Shown in pieces: positions 32,947 to 42,454 of a stretch of DNA of 45,524 bases; the stretch's first letter is position 1, and every line of letters begins with the position of its first letter. Source of the DNA: Puniceicoccaceae bacterium (GTDB lineage: Bacteria > Verrucomicrobiota > Verrucomicrobiia > Opitutales > JAFGAQ01); NCBI GenBank assembly GCA_040224245.1, contig JBEGIR010000053.1:1-45524 (forward strand), written 5' to 3'. Made by a program: the position numbers and the translations under genes. The notes under the pieces were generated by a model, which did no database searches, was not told where the DNA came from, and saw nothing but the letters and a program-made list of their open reading frames with translations.

Positions 32947-34228
32947 GGTGATTTCCCATGCGTTCTTTGAGTTCATTCACGACCCTGAGTCCGGAAACAT
33001 GTGCGTCTTCATGAAATCCGTAGCGAAAATAGCTGCCGCAGTACAAAATGCGGCTGTTGCGGTTGAGTGCGGGAAGATCCCGCTGTGCCTGCATGGCATC
33101 CGAAGTGAAACTTGGATGATGGTAGGTTTGACTCCAGTGTATCTTACCTGGATCAATGTTCCCTTGATAATCAATGCTCACGATGAATGGATCGTGAGTG
33201 CACAGCGGTTGCAGTTGATTCATCCAGTAATGGGTTGATGCATTGGGATGTCCATTGTCGTTGGTGCCATCGATGCGATAGTTCCAACTTGCCCATGCTC
33301 TTCGGAGGGGTGGGAGCACTGAGGTGTCAGAGTGCAGAACTGCGGTGTTACGCGTGTAGGTGAATTGGGAAAGCAGGCTGCTTTCAAGCTCGGTAGGATT
33401 GTGGAGCAGAGCGAGGGCTTCATCCGCGTGGGTTGCGATGACCACAATGTCAAAGTGTTGTTCGATTCCATCATCGTGCAGCAGGCTGACCGTTTGATTG
33501 CCATTGCGGCGCACACCCGTGATCCCTGCATTGACAATGGGTGGGCGGACTAGTGTTGCGAGCATGCGGTCCCGATACTGACGGCTACCGCCGCGAAGGG
33601 TTTTCCACTGAAACTGCTGTCCCACTCCAAGCAGACCGTGGTTGGCCATGAAACGGAACAGGGACTTGGCGGGGTATTCCTCGATCAGCGTGTTGTGAGT
33701 CGACCAGATCGCAGAGGCCATGGGGTAGACGAATTGGGAAGCCACGTTCTGCGGGGTACGATGCAGGTTGAAAAACTCCCGAATGGTGAGGTTGTCCGGT
33801 GCCGTTTCTCCCATGGCGAGGAAAGCGTTCGCATCTTTGAAAAAGGTCAGGATGCCCCGGATCATGTTCCAGTGTGATACTGAGAGCAGGCGACTGCGCT
33901 GAGCAAAAAATCCATTGAAGCCCGAAGCCGAGTAGCATGCCTTGGTGCGGGAGTCATGCACGCCGAAGGACATATCGGTTGGGTAGGGGTCTACTCCAAG
34001 TTCATCAAAGAGTCGGTTGAGGTTGGGGTAGGTGATGTCGTTGTAAACCATGAAACCGGTGTCGACAGGGATGCTGCGACCCGTTTGGTCCCGTACATCG
34101 ACCGTGTTGGTATGGCCACCGGGAGTCGGGTTCTTCTCAAACAGAGTGATGTCGTAGTGATCCCTGAGATAATAGGCGACGGTCATGCCTGCGATACCAC
34201 TGCCGACGACTGCGATGCGTTTATTCAT
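32921..34228 (-). CDS. FAD-dependent amine-oxidase-like oxidoreductase of the CFA cluster
   Basis: A 435-residue flavoprotein. The dinucleotide-binding motif VVGSGIAGMTVAYYL is at the N-terminus, followed by LFEKNPTPGGHTNTV and PVDTGFMVYNDITYPNLNRLF, the signature of the group found with DUF1365 and CFA synthase genes. It is expected to oxidise or desaturate a modified acyl chain or precursor. It is the first gene of the leftward lipid cluster. The AT-rich upstream region (34229-34395) is shared with the divergent Mini-RNase-III-like gene. Confidence 0.92.
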   Translation of the reverse strand: MNKRIAVVGSGIAGMTVAYYLRDHYDITLFEKNPTPGGHTNTVDVRDQTGRSIPVDTGFMVYNDITYPNLNRLFDELGVDPYPTDMSFGVHDSRTKACYSASGFNGFFAQRSRLLSVSHWNMIRGILTFFKDANAFLAMGETAPDNLTIREFFNLHRTPQNVASQFVYPMASAIWSTHNTLIEEYPAKSLFRFMANHGLLGVGQQFQWKTLRGGSRQYRDRMLATLVRPPIVNAGITGVRRNGNQTVSLLHDDGIEQHFDIVVIATHADEALALLHNPTELESSLLSQFTYTRNTAVLHSDTSVLPPLRRAWASWNYRIDGTNDNGHPNASTHYWMNQLQPLCTHDPFIVSIDYQGNIDPGKIHWSQTYHHPSFTSDAMQAQRDLPALNRNSRILYCGSYFRYGFHEDAHVSGLRVVNELKERMGNHHEVLPLSL

Positions 34229-34395
34229 ATTTTAGGAATGCATGGAAAAGTTATTTCTAAACTTATGCAAAATATGAACAAATCAAGCTAAAGTTGAAAA
34301 AATCTGATAAATTGAAGGTAGTTACGGAGTTTTGTTTAATTAAGTCTAGATTTATGGAGTTGCCTTTTAGGTAAAACGACCGAACGGTTTGAGCG

Positions 34396-34704
34396 ATGGC
34401 TATGGATGATATTCGCGAAAAAGCGTGGATTGGAGATGCGGTGCTTGCCCTGTGGGCGAGGGGCAGAATCCTGCAGCAACCAGACATTCGTCCCGAGGAC
34501 CGAACAGAGGTTTTTGTCGCGATGACCTCCAATCGTTTTCTGGCGGCTTTGGGAGATCCCACGCGCATGGAAGCGCGCATTGGGGAGGTTTATGAACAGG
34601 AGGGTTTGCACGCCGCCTTTGCCTGGATGGATGCCAATCTGTTTCCCGTCTTTCAACGCCAGTGGAATAACCTGCGCAAACGTCATCCGGGGTCCCGGCG
34701 CTAA
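34396..34704 (+). CDS. Very short Mini-RNase-III-like protein
   Basis: A 102-residue protein. The first segment, EKAWIGDAVLALWARGRIL, matches the catalytic helix of RNase III enzymes; an Ala sits where full-length RNase III has the second Glu, as in Mini-III (LAYIGDA). The second half, RMEARIGEVYEQEGLHAAFAWM, aligns with the second catalytic helix (FEALIGALYL...), again with Thr at the position of the first Asp as in Mini-III. It lacks a double-stranded RNA-binding domain and is shorter than the usual 130-140 residues. Mini-III trims 23S rRNA in Bacillus. Activity here is not certain, but both catalytic acids (Asp of IGDA, Glu of MEAR) are kept. It may start at ATG 34396 or 34402. Confidence 0.65.
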   Translation: MAMDDIREKAWIGDAVLALWARGRILQQPDIRPEDRTEVFVAMTSNRFLAALGDPTRMEARIGEVYEQEGLHAAFAWMDANLFPVFQRQWNNLRKRHPGSRR

Positions 34705-34782
34705 GCCAGCAATCCCGCATGCCTTTTGAAGCTGAGGGGCAATATGCCTGCACAGGGTGCGGTGCGTGATGCACTGAGGGTG

Positions 34783-34799
34783 GAAGCTTACAGCTCCCG
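34783..34799. repeat. Degenerate copy of the dispersed repeat
   Basis: GAAGCTTACAGCTCCCG matches the AGCTT...AGCTCCCG core of the copies at 24301-24390, with the alternative TTACAG middle also seen in the 3005-3026 copy on the other strand. It lies between the RNase-III-like gene and the hydroxylase gene. Confidence 0.5.
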
Positions 34800-34838
34800 A
34801 TGACTGCTTGGGGCATTCAGCGTTGGAAACTGCCTTTC

Positions 34839-37133
34839 CTACACGCTGAATCCTTCGCGCGTGAGCGGAAGCTTGCGGATGCGTTTGCCTGTGGCTTGAA
34901 AAATGGCGTTGCAGACTGCCGGCCCGAGCGGGGGAAGCGCGGGTTCGCCGAGTCCGGTTGCGGGAAAATCGCTCTCGATCATGTGAACTTCGATCTGCGG
35001 TTGTTCGCCGATGCGCAGAAGGGAGTAGTCGTGAAAGTTGCTTTGATCCACAACTCCGTTGCTGAACGTTACGGACTGTCCAAGGATGGCACTGTAACCG
35101 TCGACAATCGATCCTTCGATCTGGTTTTCCGCTCCTGATTTGTTCAGGATGGTGCCGACATCGCCCGCAACGACCACGCGATGCAGTTTGAGTGTTCGTC
35201 CTTCACTGACGCTGACCTCGGCGACTTCCGCAAAATGACCTTTGTGGCTGAGATAAAAGGCGATGCCGCGCCCGTGTCCTTCCGGCAGCGGTTCTCCCCA
35301 GTTGCCTTTTTCCGCAGCGAGGCGGAGCACTGCCTTTGCACGGCCCGTGTGCAGGGCATCAAGGTTGCCTTCATCGAGCCATCGGTCTTCTCCCATGAGT
35401 TCGAGCAGAAATTCCAGGTGATCTCGTCCGGCAGCAGTGGAAAGTTCATGCAGGAACCCCTGGATGACCCACGCGAGGGTGCAGGAACCGGGTGCTCGCC
35501 ACCAGCCACACGGGATGCGCAGGTCATAGCGTGTCTCCTGCAGTTCCACATTGGGCAGTACGGGGTAGGGGAAAAGGTATGCCCCCATTCCACCGCCGCG
35601 CACGGTCTGGTCGGGTTGTCCGTGTGGGTGAAAGGTGATGAAATGTCCCTTCCAGCCGCTGAGTTTGCCCTGCTTGCTGAGAGTGCCTTCCACCTTGTGG
35701 AATCCTCCGACGCGATAAAAATCGTGAGCCATATCCTGCTCGCGCGTCCAGATCAGCTTAACCGGGTATGGAACACGCTCTGCAATGGCGGCGACTTCAC
35801 AGACGACATCATTGATCAATTTTCGACCAAATCCACCTCCGATGCGCAGTTGATGGACCTTTACCTGGGATGATTCAATCTCCGTGACAGTGGCCACCTC
35901 ACCGGGGATGCTCTGGGGGGTCTGTGAGGGCGCCCAGATTTCCATGATGCCGTCGTGGTAGTGGGCCAGGCAGTTCATGGGTTCGAGGCAAGCATGGGCC
36001 GCAAACTCATAGCTGTATTCGCTGACGATGTGTTGGTGCGCGTCAGCTTGTGCCGCAGAAAAATCCCCGGAGCTGTGTGTGATGCTGCCTCCCTTTTGAA
36101 AATCCTCCTGCGCGCGATCCACAAACTCCGACCAAGTATCGTTGCAGGCCTGGGAGCGATCCCATTTCACCTGCAGTTGATTAGCCGCGCTCATGACTGC
36201 CCATGAGGATTCGCCAATGATGGCCACCCCTGAGAGCAGTTGATGATCTGCACCTTTTGCAGAGAGGATGAAGGCGTCTTCGATGCCCCTTGCGGCCCGG
36301 ATGGCATCCAGGTTGGCATCGATGGCGATGCCTCCGGTGGCAGGGCACTTGACATACATGGCATAGCGCATGTCGGGCAGTTGTTGATCATAGCCGAACA
36401 GCGGTTGGCCTGTCACGATGGCGTGGTTGTCCACTCCGGGTTTCCATTTCCCCAGGATCTGATAATCCTTGCGGTCCTTGAAACTGACATTCTCGGGAAC
36501 GGGCTGTTTTCCGGCGTCGAGGCAGATCTCCGCATAGCTGAGTCGTTCGTTGGTATGGGGATGCAGCACCTCTGCTCTTGAGGTTTTGCATGCTTCGGGA
36601 TCAACCTGCCAACGCTCTGCAGCTGCAGCAACCAGCATTGCACGCGCTGTTGCACCCGCCTTGCGCAGGCGGTCAAAGTGGATGGGGGTTCCCATGGAGC
36701 CACCCGCAAATTGGGGACCATAGCGTTCAAAGTCGATTTCGGATTGAACGACGGTTACTGCATCCCAATCCACATCAAGCTCTTCCGCTACCACCATCGG
36801 AAACGCAGTTTTGACGCCCTGGCCGATTTCTGGTGTGACTGCCACAATTACGATGCTGCCGTCCGGACTGAGGGTCAGGTAGCCATTGGGTGCAAAATGA
36901 GGGGAATCCGGAGCAGCACCCGCGACCTCGTCTGCCTGCTCCGTTGCACCCGAGCGCTGTGGCACCAGTGTGCCAAATGCGAGTAAGAGTCCGCTGGTTG
37001 CTAGGCCGGACAGTTTGAGAAAACGGCGACGGTCCAGGCTCAGGTTGACGATGACAAGCTCGCCGGATTGGGCGGATGCCACAACTTCGGGCAAGTCAAT
37101 GCCCGGACGAAATGAAATGGAAGGGTTATTCAT
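34839..37133 (-). CDS. Tat-exported molybdenum hydroxylase large subunit (IorB type)
   Basis: A 764-residue protein from ATG 37133, the start that overlaps the small subunit stop by ATGA. A twin-arginine motif, [20 protein letters not shown], lies near residue 35, after an N-terminal part ([17 protein letters not shown]) typical of IorB. The body carries xanthine-dehydrogenase-family molybdopterin motifs: [39 protein letters not shown] and [18 protein letters not shown], whose Glu would be the base near the molybdenum. Members oxidise N-heterocycles or aldehydes in the periplasm and pass electrons to cytochromes. A haem-containing third subunit is not adjacent. Confidence 0.9.
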   Translation of the reverse strand: MNNPSISFRPGIDLPEVVASAQSGELVIVNLSLDRRRFLKLSGLATSGLLLAFGTLVPQRSGATEQADEVAGAAPDSPHFAPNGYLTLSPDGSIVIVAVTPEIGQGVKTAFPMVVAEELDVDWDAVTVVQSEIDFERYGPQFAGGSMGTPIHFDRLRKAGATARAMLVAAAAERWQVDPEACKTSRAEVLHPHTNERLSYAEICLDAGKQPVPENVSFKDRKDYQILGKWKPGVDNHAIVTGQPLFGYDQQLPDMRYAMYVKCPATGGIAIDANLDAIRAARGIEDAFILSAKGADHQLLSGVAIIGESSWAVMSAANQLQVKWDRSQACNDTWSEFVDRAQEDFQKGGSITHSSGDFSAAQADAHQHIVSEYSYEFAAHACLEPMNCLAHYHDGIMEIWAPSQTPQSIPGEVATVTEIESSQVKVHQLRIGGGFGRKLINDVVCEVAAIAERVPYPVKLIWTREQDMAHDFYRVGGFHKVEGTLSKQGKLSGWKGHFITFHPHGQPDQTVRGGGMGAYLFPYPVLPNVELQETRYDLRIPCGWWRAPGSCTLAWVIQGFLHELSTAAGRDHLEFLLELMGEDRWLDEGNLDALHTGRAKAVLRLAAEKGNWGEPLPEGHGRGIAFYLSHKGHFAEVAEVSVSEGRTLKLHRVVVAGDVGTILNKSGAENQIEGSIVDGYSAILGQSVTFSNGVVDQSNFHDYSLLRIGEQPQIEVHMIESDFPATGLGEPALPPLGPAVCNAIFQATGKRIRKLPLTREGFSV

Positions 37134-37609
37134 GATGCGCTCACTCCTTTCTCCGCAGCCTTGTGAATGGCTTTTCGAATGCGCGGATAGGTACCGCAGC
37201 GGCAGAGATTGCCCGCCATGGCAGAATCGATGGCGTCGTCGTCTGGATCGGGGTTGCTGCGCAGCAGCGCTGTAGCGGTCATGATCTGGCCGGATTGGCA
37301 GTACCCGCACTGGGGAACGTCTTCTTCGATCCAGGCTTGCTGGAGCGCGGTGAGTTCGCCTTCAGGGCTGGCGAGACCTTCGATGGTGGTGATGGATTGG
37401 CCCTGAAGCGCAGCGATGGGCAGTTGGCACGAGCGCATGGCGATGCCATTGAGCATGATGGTGCACGCACCGCAAAGGCCTCTGCCACATCCATATTTGG
37501 TTCCAACGAGTCCGAGTTCATCCCGGAGAATCCATAGAAGGGGTGTTGTGCTGTCGGAAACTTCGACCCGCTGGGCCTGCCCGTTGACGGTGAGATTGAT
37601 TGTGGCCAT
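37130..37609 (-). CDS. 2Fe-2S small subunit of the molybdenum hydroxylase (IorA type)
   Basis: A 159-residue protein with a plant-type ferredoxin domain ([18 protein letters not shown]) and the second [2Fe-2S] helical domain ([28 protein letters not shown]). It has the length and motifs of IorA/XdhC-like small subunits. It has no own Tat signal, so it is likely co-exported with the large subunit. The four-base overlap with the large-subunit gene supports coupled synthesis. Confidence 0.93.
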   Translation of the reverse strand: MATINLTVNGQAQRVEVSDSTTPLLWILRDELGLVGTKYGCGRGLCGACTIMLNGIAMRSCQLPIAALQGQSITTIEGLASPEGELTALQQAWIEEDVPQCGYCQSGQIMTATALLRSNPDPDDDAIDSAMAGNLCRCGTYPRIRKAIHKAAEKGVSAS

Positions 37610-37888
37610 GGTTTCGATTACAGGGGTTGGTGCAATATGGACCTTATGAGAAGGTAACTTCAGTATAACCTGTGTTCAAATGGTGTGAAAGAAAATCGGA
37701 AAAGATGAAGCGTCCGCCAAAGCCATGAATGGATGAATGGGGAGCAGGGCGTATCTTCATTCTGTTCAAATCCTGCGTGAAGGGTTTCGTCTGTTTCATG
37801 TCATGCAGCGTTTTGAATTTTGATTTATCCGCCTTTCCATCGTGCACCCAACGCTCCAATCGTTGACAGTACCTCAAGCCCACGCACA
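37610..37888. other. Divergent intergenic region
   Basis: This 279-bp space separates the divergently transcribed IorA-type and NapF-like genes, so it should hold both promoters. I found no clear elements, repeats or RNA genes in it. Confidence 0.5.
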
Positions 37889-38260
37889 ATGGTGTTTTCT
37901 ATGGCTGCAGACAGCGGACTTTCGAGACGTGATTTTTTCAAGCGATTCCTGGGAGGAGGGGGTGCCACTACCTCTGATGTTCGACATCCACAGCATTTGG
38001 ACGAAGTGCCCAAAGATGCGGTTGCACAGGACCTTGTCGCGGTGATTCAGGCAAAATACTGTTTGGCCTATGAGGAGATTCCCTGCACGGATTGTCACGA
38101 TCATTGTCCGGAACCCAATGTCATTGTGATGGAGCAAGGAGTGCCGCGCATTCAGGTGGAGCGGTGCACAGGCTGCCGCATTTGCCAGGATGTCTGCCCC
38201 TCTTCGGCTGAGGCCATACTGATGGTCAAGCGTTTCCAGGGATCATCTGGCGTCTGGTGA
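37889..38260 (+). CDS. NapF-like ferredoxin with twin-arginine start
   Basis: A 123-residue protein from ATG 37889, or 119 residues from ATG 37901. The N-terminus GLSRRDFFKRFLGGGG resembles a twin-arginine motif, as in NapF, but the hydrophobic stretch that a Tat signal needs is missing, so export is doubtful and NapF itself is cytoplasmic. Two [4Fe-4S] motifs are visible: IPCTDCHDHCPEPNV and VERCTGCRICQDVCPSSAEA. It may deliver electrons to or from a molybdoenzyme; the divergent IorAB genes are candidates, but no Nap genes are in view. Convergent with the sugar transferase gene, 9 bp apart. Confidence 0.8.
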   Translation: MVFSMAADSGLSRRDFFKRFLGGGGATTSDVRHPQHLDEVPKDAVAQDLVAVIQAKYCLAYEEIPCTDCHDHCPEPNVIVMEQGVPRIQVERCTGCRICQDVCPSSAEAILMVKRFQGSSGVW

Positions 38261-38269
38261 GCCGATGGC

Positions 38270-39781
38270 TTAGTAGGCATTTTTGCTCGCACCGATGGTT
38301 TTGAGCATGATGTAGAGGTCAAACCACACTGACCATTTTTCCATGTATTCGATATCAAATGCAATGCGAGTCCGCAAATCGGTGTCGCCGCGCCAACCGT
38401 TGATGGCTGCCCAGCCTGTCAGACCGGGTTTGACGGAGTGGCGCAGGTTGTAGTTGTCGATGTCGTATTTGAAATTTCGGATCAATTCGGGGCGCTCCGG
38501 ACGAGGACCTACCAGGCTCATGTCTCCCTTCAGTACGTTCCAGAACTGGGGCAGTTCGTCGATGTTTTTCTCCCGCATGAATTCTCCGATTTTCAATCGA
38601 CGCGGGTCATTTTCCTTAGCCCATTGAGCGCCGCCGCTACGTTCTGCGTCCATGCGCATGCTTCGGATTTTGATGATTTTGAAAGGCTTGCCATTGCGAC
38701 CCGTGCGGATTTGGCGGTAGAAAACGGGTCCTGGGGACTCACGCTTCACCCTCCAGCAGAAGTATGCGATGATAGGTGCAAAAAGCATCAATCCGACAAT
38801 GCCACCGACCACATCAACAGCACGTTTCACTATCGCATTGAAAGGATGACTGAGCGGGAGATTGTGTCCGCTCATGATGGGGATTCCTCCTACCGAATCA
38901 AATTCCAGGTGTGAGAGCAGCACTTGATAAAATGAGGGGATGACCATGAACTCGGTCATCTCGCGCATGCAAAGATGCTGCAGGTCGATGATTTGTTCGG
39001 GACTCAGGTTGAAGTCAACGAGCAATACGGCGTCGAAACGCCGCGTTGACAACAGTTCCGAGAGGTGGGCATAGTCTCCCTCAACCACCACTTCATTGGG
39101 AGGTTGCTGTTCGAAGTTGCCTTTGATGGTGGTGACGACGGAGTAAATACTGATGGGATGGCGCGGATCCTGATAGATTTTCTCGTAGAGGTCCTGCGCT
39201 GTTTCGTTCCATCCAACCGCAAGGATGCGTTTTTTGAAATACCCGGCAAATGTAGAAGAAATCAACACCTTGGCGTAGGTCCAGCGCCAGAGAATGAGTA
39301 GTGCACTCAGTGAGAACATGGCCAGGATGACATACCCGCGTGAGATTTCGGGATCGACCTTGAGCATCAGTGAAATCGAGAGGTAACCGATGCCCCAATA
39401 GGTCACGATGCGCAGAATGCAGACCAGGTTTTTGCGAAAGCGCATGAGATTGCGCGGCAGGTAGAGGTCGAGATTTGCGGCCATGACCAGCAGTACAGAG
39501 GTGCCAAGCAGAAACTGGGGGCTGTAGGTTTTGAGCTGGGCAAGCAGGTCATCCGTTTCTCGATCCTGCAGGATGATGTACCGAGCATACCATGCAATGA
39601 CCAGTGCCATGCACACAAACAGGAGGTCTCCGAGCAATGCGATCAGACTGAAGCGGAGCAGTGCTCGTTCGCGGATTTCCTTGCGCTCGGCTGAATTGGC
39701 TTCGAGTCGCTCAAGATCCAGTGGGATCGGAAAAACCGGAGGACGATTTGTGGGAGACATGACTTCAGATGGTGAGCGCAT
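38270..39781 (-). CDS. Polyprenyl-phosphate sugar-1-phosphate transferase starting exopolysaccharide synthesis
   Basis: A 503-residue membrane protein. About four helices lie in the first 170 residues, followed by a CoA-binding-like domain (KKRILAVGWNETAQDLYEKI), a fifth membrane segment (KRAVDVVGGIVGLMLFAPII) and the catalytic bacterial sugar transferase domain: ESPGPVFYRQIRTGRNGKPF, KIIKIRSMRMDAE, NIDELPQFWNVLKGDMSLVGPRPERPE and RHSVKPGLTGWAAINGWRG. This is the WcaJ/PssY class that loads glucose- or galactose-1-phosphate on undecaprenyl phosphate. No other polysaccharide genes follow in the window. Confidence 0.93.
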   Translation of the reverse strand: MRSPSEVMSPTNRPPVFPIPLDLERLEANSAERKEIRERALLRFSLIALLGDLLFVCMALVIAWYARYIILQDRETDDLLAQLKTYSPQFLLGTSVLLVMAANLDLYLPRNLMRFRKNLVCILRIVTYWGIGYLSISLMLKVDPEISRGYVILAMFSLSALLILWRWTYAKVLISSTFAGYFKKRILAVGWNETAQDLYEKIYQDPRHPISIYSVVTTIKGNFEQQPPNEVVVEGDYAHLSELLSTRRFDAVLLVDFNLSPEQIIDLQHLCMREMTEFMVIPSFYQVLLSHLEFDSVGGIPIMSGHNLPLSHPFNAIVKRAVDVVGGIVGLMLFAPIIAYFCWRVKRESPGPVFYRQIRTGRNGKPFKIIKIRSMRMDAERSGGAQWAKENDPRRLKIGEFMREKNIDELPQFWNVLKGDMSLVGPRPERPELIRNFKYDIDNYNLRHSVKPGLTGWAAINGWRGDTDLRTRIAFDIEYMEKWSVWFDLYIMLKTIGASKNAY

Positions 39782-40183
39782 GACTATGGTTGCCTGTCCT
39801 CATGGGTTTCGTGAGTCGCTTCCGTGTGTGTCGTACACTGGCGTATCGCTCAGAGGACAGATTGAATTGAGTGGTTGGTGGAACTTCTGGTTTGAAGGCG
39901 TTTTCTCCTGGGTGTTTTTGTTGGCAGGCCAAGAGTGTTTTTCGATAAGGAACGTGATAGGTATGTCTAGATGTATCCAGTGCACGGGGATTTTCAAATC
40001 AAATTTTTAACTTAAATTTCACAAATTACGCTGCTTGATCCTGAAAATCAGCCCTGCTTTCGGAGTGTTCAAGTTTCAATGGATAGCTGTTCATTGCTCT
40101 TCGAGGAGAGTTGAGGCTGTGGTGCCGGGGTTTGATGGTTTTGGGGTGGCGTTTGACGCAGGCATGCATTCAATACCTGGCCA
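39782..40183. other. Divergent intergenic region between sugar transferase and priA
   Basis: This 402-bp stretch should hold promoters for both neighbours. It includes an AT-rich core (about 39990-40030) and a spaced 7-bp inverted repeat (CTGTCCT at 39794, AGGACAG at 39854). No gene, RNA or terminator could be supported. Confidence 0.5.
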
Positions 40184-42454
40184 ATGAGTGATGATACGGG
40201 TACATCCGCAAATGGGCTGCGCTGTGTGGAAGTCCGGGTGTTCAGTCGGATTGCAAAAGCATTGCACTACCGGTTTCCCGATTTTCTTACAGATCCTGAA
40301 GTGGGCATGCTGGTGAGGGTGCCCCTTGGATCCCGCAATGAACTTGGCATTGTAACGGGATTGGGCCAGCCGAAGGATTTTCCGCTTCACAAGCTCAAGC
40401 AGGTGTTGGAGGTGATTTACCCCCACAAGGTGTTCACAGAGGATTTGTTTGAACTCATTCGCTGGATGGCTCGCTACTACGCGGTACCGGAAGCGGTGAT
40501 CATGGATCGTGTGTTCCCTGGAACGCTTCGCAAGGGTCTGAAGGCAAAGGAGCAAGTGAGCCTGAAGGTGAGCGATACTGGGGCAGTCGAACCGATCGAA
40601 GCACTTCGTCGGAAAGCACCCAAACAGGCAGCACTATTGGAGTTTCTCAGGCAGCAATCGCAGGCGATCACCAAGTCGGCGGTTATCCAGGCGATGAACG
40701 CCTCTCATGCAACGGTCAAGGCATTGATTGAGAAAGGCTGGATCGAAGAGCAGCGCGAAGTTGACGAGCGCATTGGGTATCGGGACGACCTTGCAGAGGG
40801 CGATGCCATTCGCACCCTGGATTTCACATTGACCGAAGAGCAGCAGAGTGCGGTTGTCAGTTTGACTGCGGCAATGGATCGTCAGCAGACCCGGCCCATC
40901 CTCCTGCATGGGGTGACGGGTTCTGGCAAGACCGAAGTCTACGTGCGGGCGATCCGCCACCTCTTGCAGAGCGACCCGGATGCCAGTGTGCTGTTCCTTG
41001 TCCCTGAAGTGGCACTTGCTCCCCAGACGGTTGGTACGCTCCGATCCCGGCTGGAGTCGCAGGGGGTTGAAGTATTGGTGTGGCACAGTCACCTTTCCGA
41101 AGGCGAGCGCCGTGACAGCTGGCTGAAGATTGCGCAGCGACAATGCCGGGTGGTGGTAGGCGCCCGTTCTGCGGTGTTCACCCCGCTCTCCAATCTCAAA
41201 CTGCTCATCATCGATGAGGAGCATGAGCCTGCCTACAAGCAGGAGGAAATCCCACGCTACCATGGCAGGGATCTCGCTGTGGTACGGGCTCGCATCAACA
41301 AGGCCTGCTGCATTGTGGGTTCGGCTACTCCATCGCTGGAATCGCTCTACAACGTCAAGGCTGGGAAATACGATGTGGTGCGGCTGACACGACGGGTGGA
41401 CAATCGCCAGTTGCCCAAGGTTACCCTCGTGGACATGCGCCTGGAGTATCGCAAACAAAAAAAGGAAAGCATCCTCTCGCAAACCCTGGTGGAGGGTCTT
41501 CGAGAACGTTTTGAAAAGCGGGAACAGAGTATTTTGTTTCTCAACCGCCGGGGCTATTCGCGTCAGATGATCTGCCCTGAGTGTGGGTGGGTGGCGATGT
41601 CGGAAGAGTGTAGTATCCCACTGACCTATCACCGAAGGCAGAATCTATTGAAGTGCCACCTTTCGGGTTATGAACGACCTGCACCGCTTCGCTGTCCCCA
41701 GTGCCAGAGTCCCAAGATTCGTGGAGAGGGATTTGGTACGCAAAAACTGGAGGACCTCCTGCGGGCCGTGCTGCCAAAAGCGAGGATCTTTCGGGTGGAT
41801 GCAGATACCATGCAGAAGAAGAACCTGTTTCGCCACGTGCTTGCCGATTTCCGGACCGGAAAGCTCGATGTGCTGGTGGGAACCCAGATGATCGCAAAGG
41901 GGCTTGATTTTCCCAATGTGACGCTTGTGGGAATGATCAACGCAGATCATTCGCTCTACATGGAGGATTTTCGGGCTGCCGAGCGCACCTTTCAACTGCT
42001 TGTGCAAGTGTCGGGGCGCGCCGGGAGAGGGGAGCGTGCAGGCGAGGTCATCATTCAGACCTCGACTCCTCACGCATCTCCGATTCAGTTTGCCAGACGT
42101 TCGGATTTTGATGGGTTTCTGGAGGAGGAAATCGAACTGCGACGAGAGTTCAATTACCCACCATTTCGTCACCTCATCCGTCACGTCATTCGGGATCGCA
42201 GTATCGAAAAACTCGAGTTTTACTGTAAAAAGTGGCGGGAAACTCTGGAATCGGAGAAGATCGCAGACTTGGAAATACGGGGGCCACTACCGGCATCCGT
42301 CGAAAAACTTAACGGTGAATATCGCTACCAGCTCTGGTATTTCACGCCGCGTGTCATTGCCACGGTTTCGAGAATTCAGGAGGTTTTGGAGCGCTTTCAA
42401 TGGGAAAAGACCACGCGCCAGATTTTGGATGTGGATGCGATGAACCTGCTCTGA
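40184..42454 (+). CDS. priA: Primosomal replication restart helicase PriA, variant zinc site
   Basis: A 756-residue superfamily 2 helicase. Walker A is LHGVTGSGKTEVYVRAI; the DEAH-type box is LLIIDEEHEPAYKQEE; GSATPSLES, FLNRRGYSRQM and QVSGRAGRGERAG are standard PriA motifs. It restarts stalled replication forks by loading DnaB. The zinc-binding insert is unusual: ICPECGW is normal, but the second pair reads SEEC instead of CxxC, and the third reads CHLS instead of CHxC, while CPQC is normal. Aligned to E. coli PriA, two cysteines (445 and 466) of one zinc site are Ser. The DNA confirms TCG codons at both places. The N-terminus begins within a short extension (SDDTGTSANG) before the family's VRVFSRIA start. 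Confidence 0.95.
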   Translation: MSDDTGTSANGLRCVEVRVFSRIAKALHYRFPDFLTDPEVGMLVRVPLGSRNELGIVTGLGQPKDFPLHKLKQVLEVIYPHKVFTEDLFELIRWMARYYAVPEAVIMDRVFPGTLRKGLKAKEQVSLKVSDTGAVEPIEALRRKAPKQAALLEFLRQQSQAITKSAVIQAMNASHATVKALIEKGWIEEQREVDERIGYRDDLAEGDAIRTLDFTLTEEQQSAVVSLTAAMDRQQTRPILLHGVTGSGKTEVYVRAIRHLLQSDPDASVLFLVPEVALAPQTVGTLRSRLESQGVEVLVWHSHLSEGERRDSWLKIAQRQCRVVVGARSAVFTPLSNLKLLIIDEEHEPAYKQEEIPRYHGRDLAVVRARINKACCIVGSATPSLESLYNVKAGKYDVVRLTRRVDNRQLPKVTLVDMRLEYRKQKKESILSQTLVEGLRERFEKREQSILFLNRRGYSRQMICPECGWVAMSEECSIPLTYHRRQNLLKCHLSGYERPAPLRCPQCQSPKIRGEGFGTQKLEDLLRAVLPKARIFRVDADTMQKKNLFRHVLADFRTGKLDVLVGTQMIAKGLDFPNVTLVGMINADHSLYMEDFRAAERTFQLLVQVSGRAGRGERAGEVIIQTSTPHASPIQFARRSDFDGFLEEEIELRREFNYPPFRHLIRHVIRDRSIEKLEFYCKKWRETLESEKIADLEIRGPLPASVEKLNGEYRYQLWYFTPRVIATVSRIQEVLERFQWEKTTRQILDVDAMNLL

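Noticed and set aside
40634-41632. A 332-residue open frame on the minus strand, opposite priA
   Set aside because: It is fully antisense to the conserved helicase core and has no family character.
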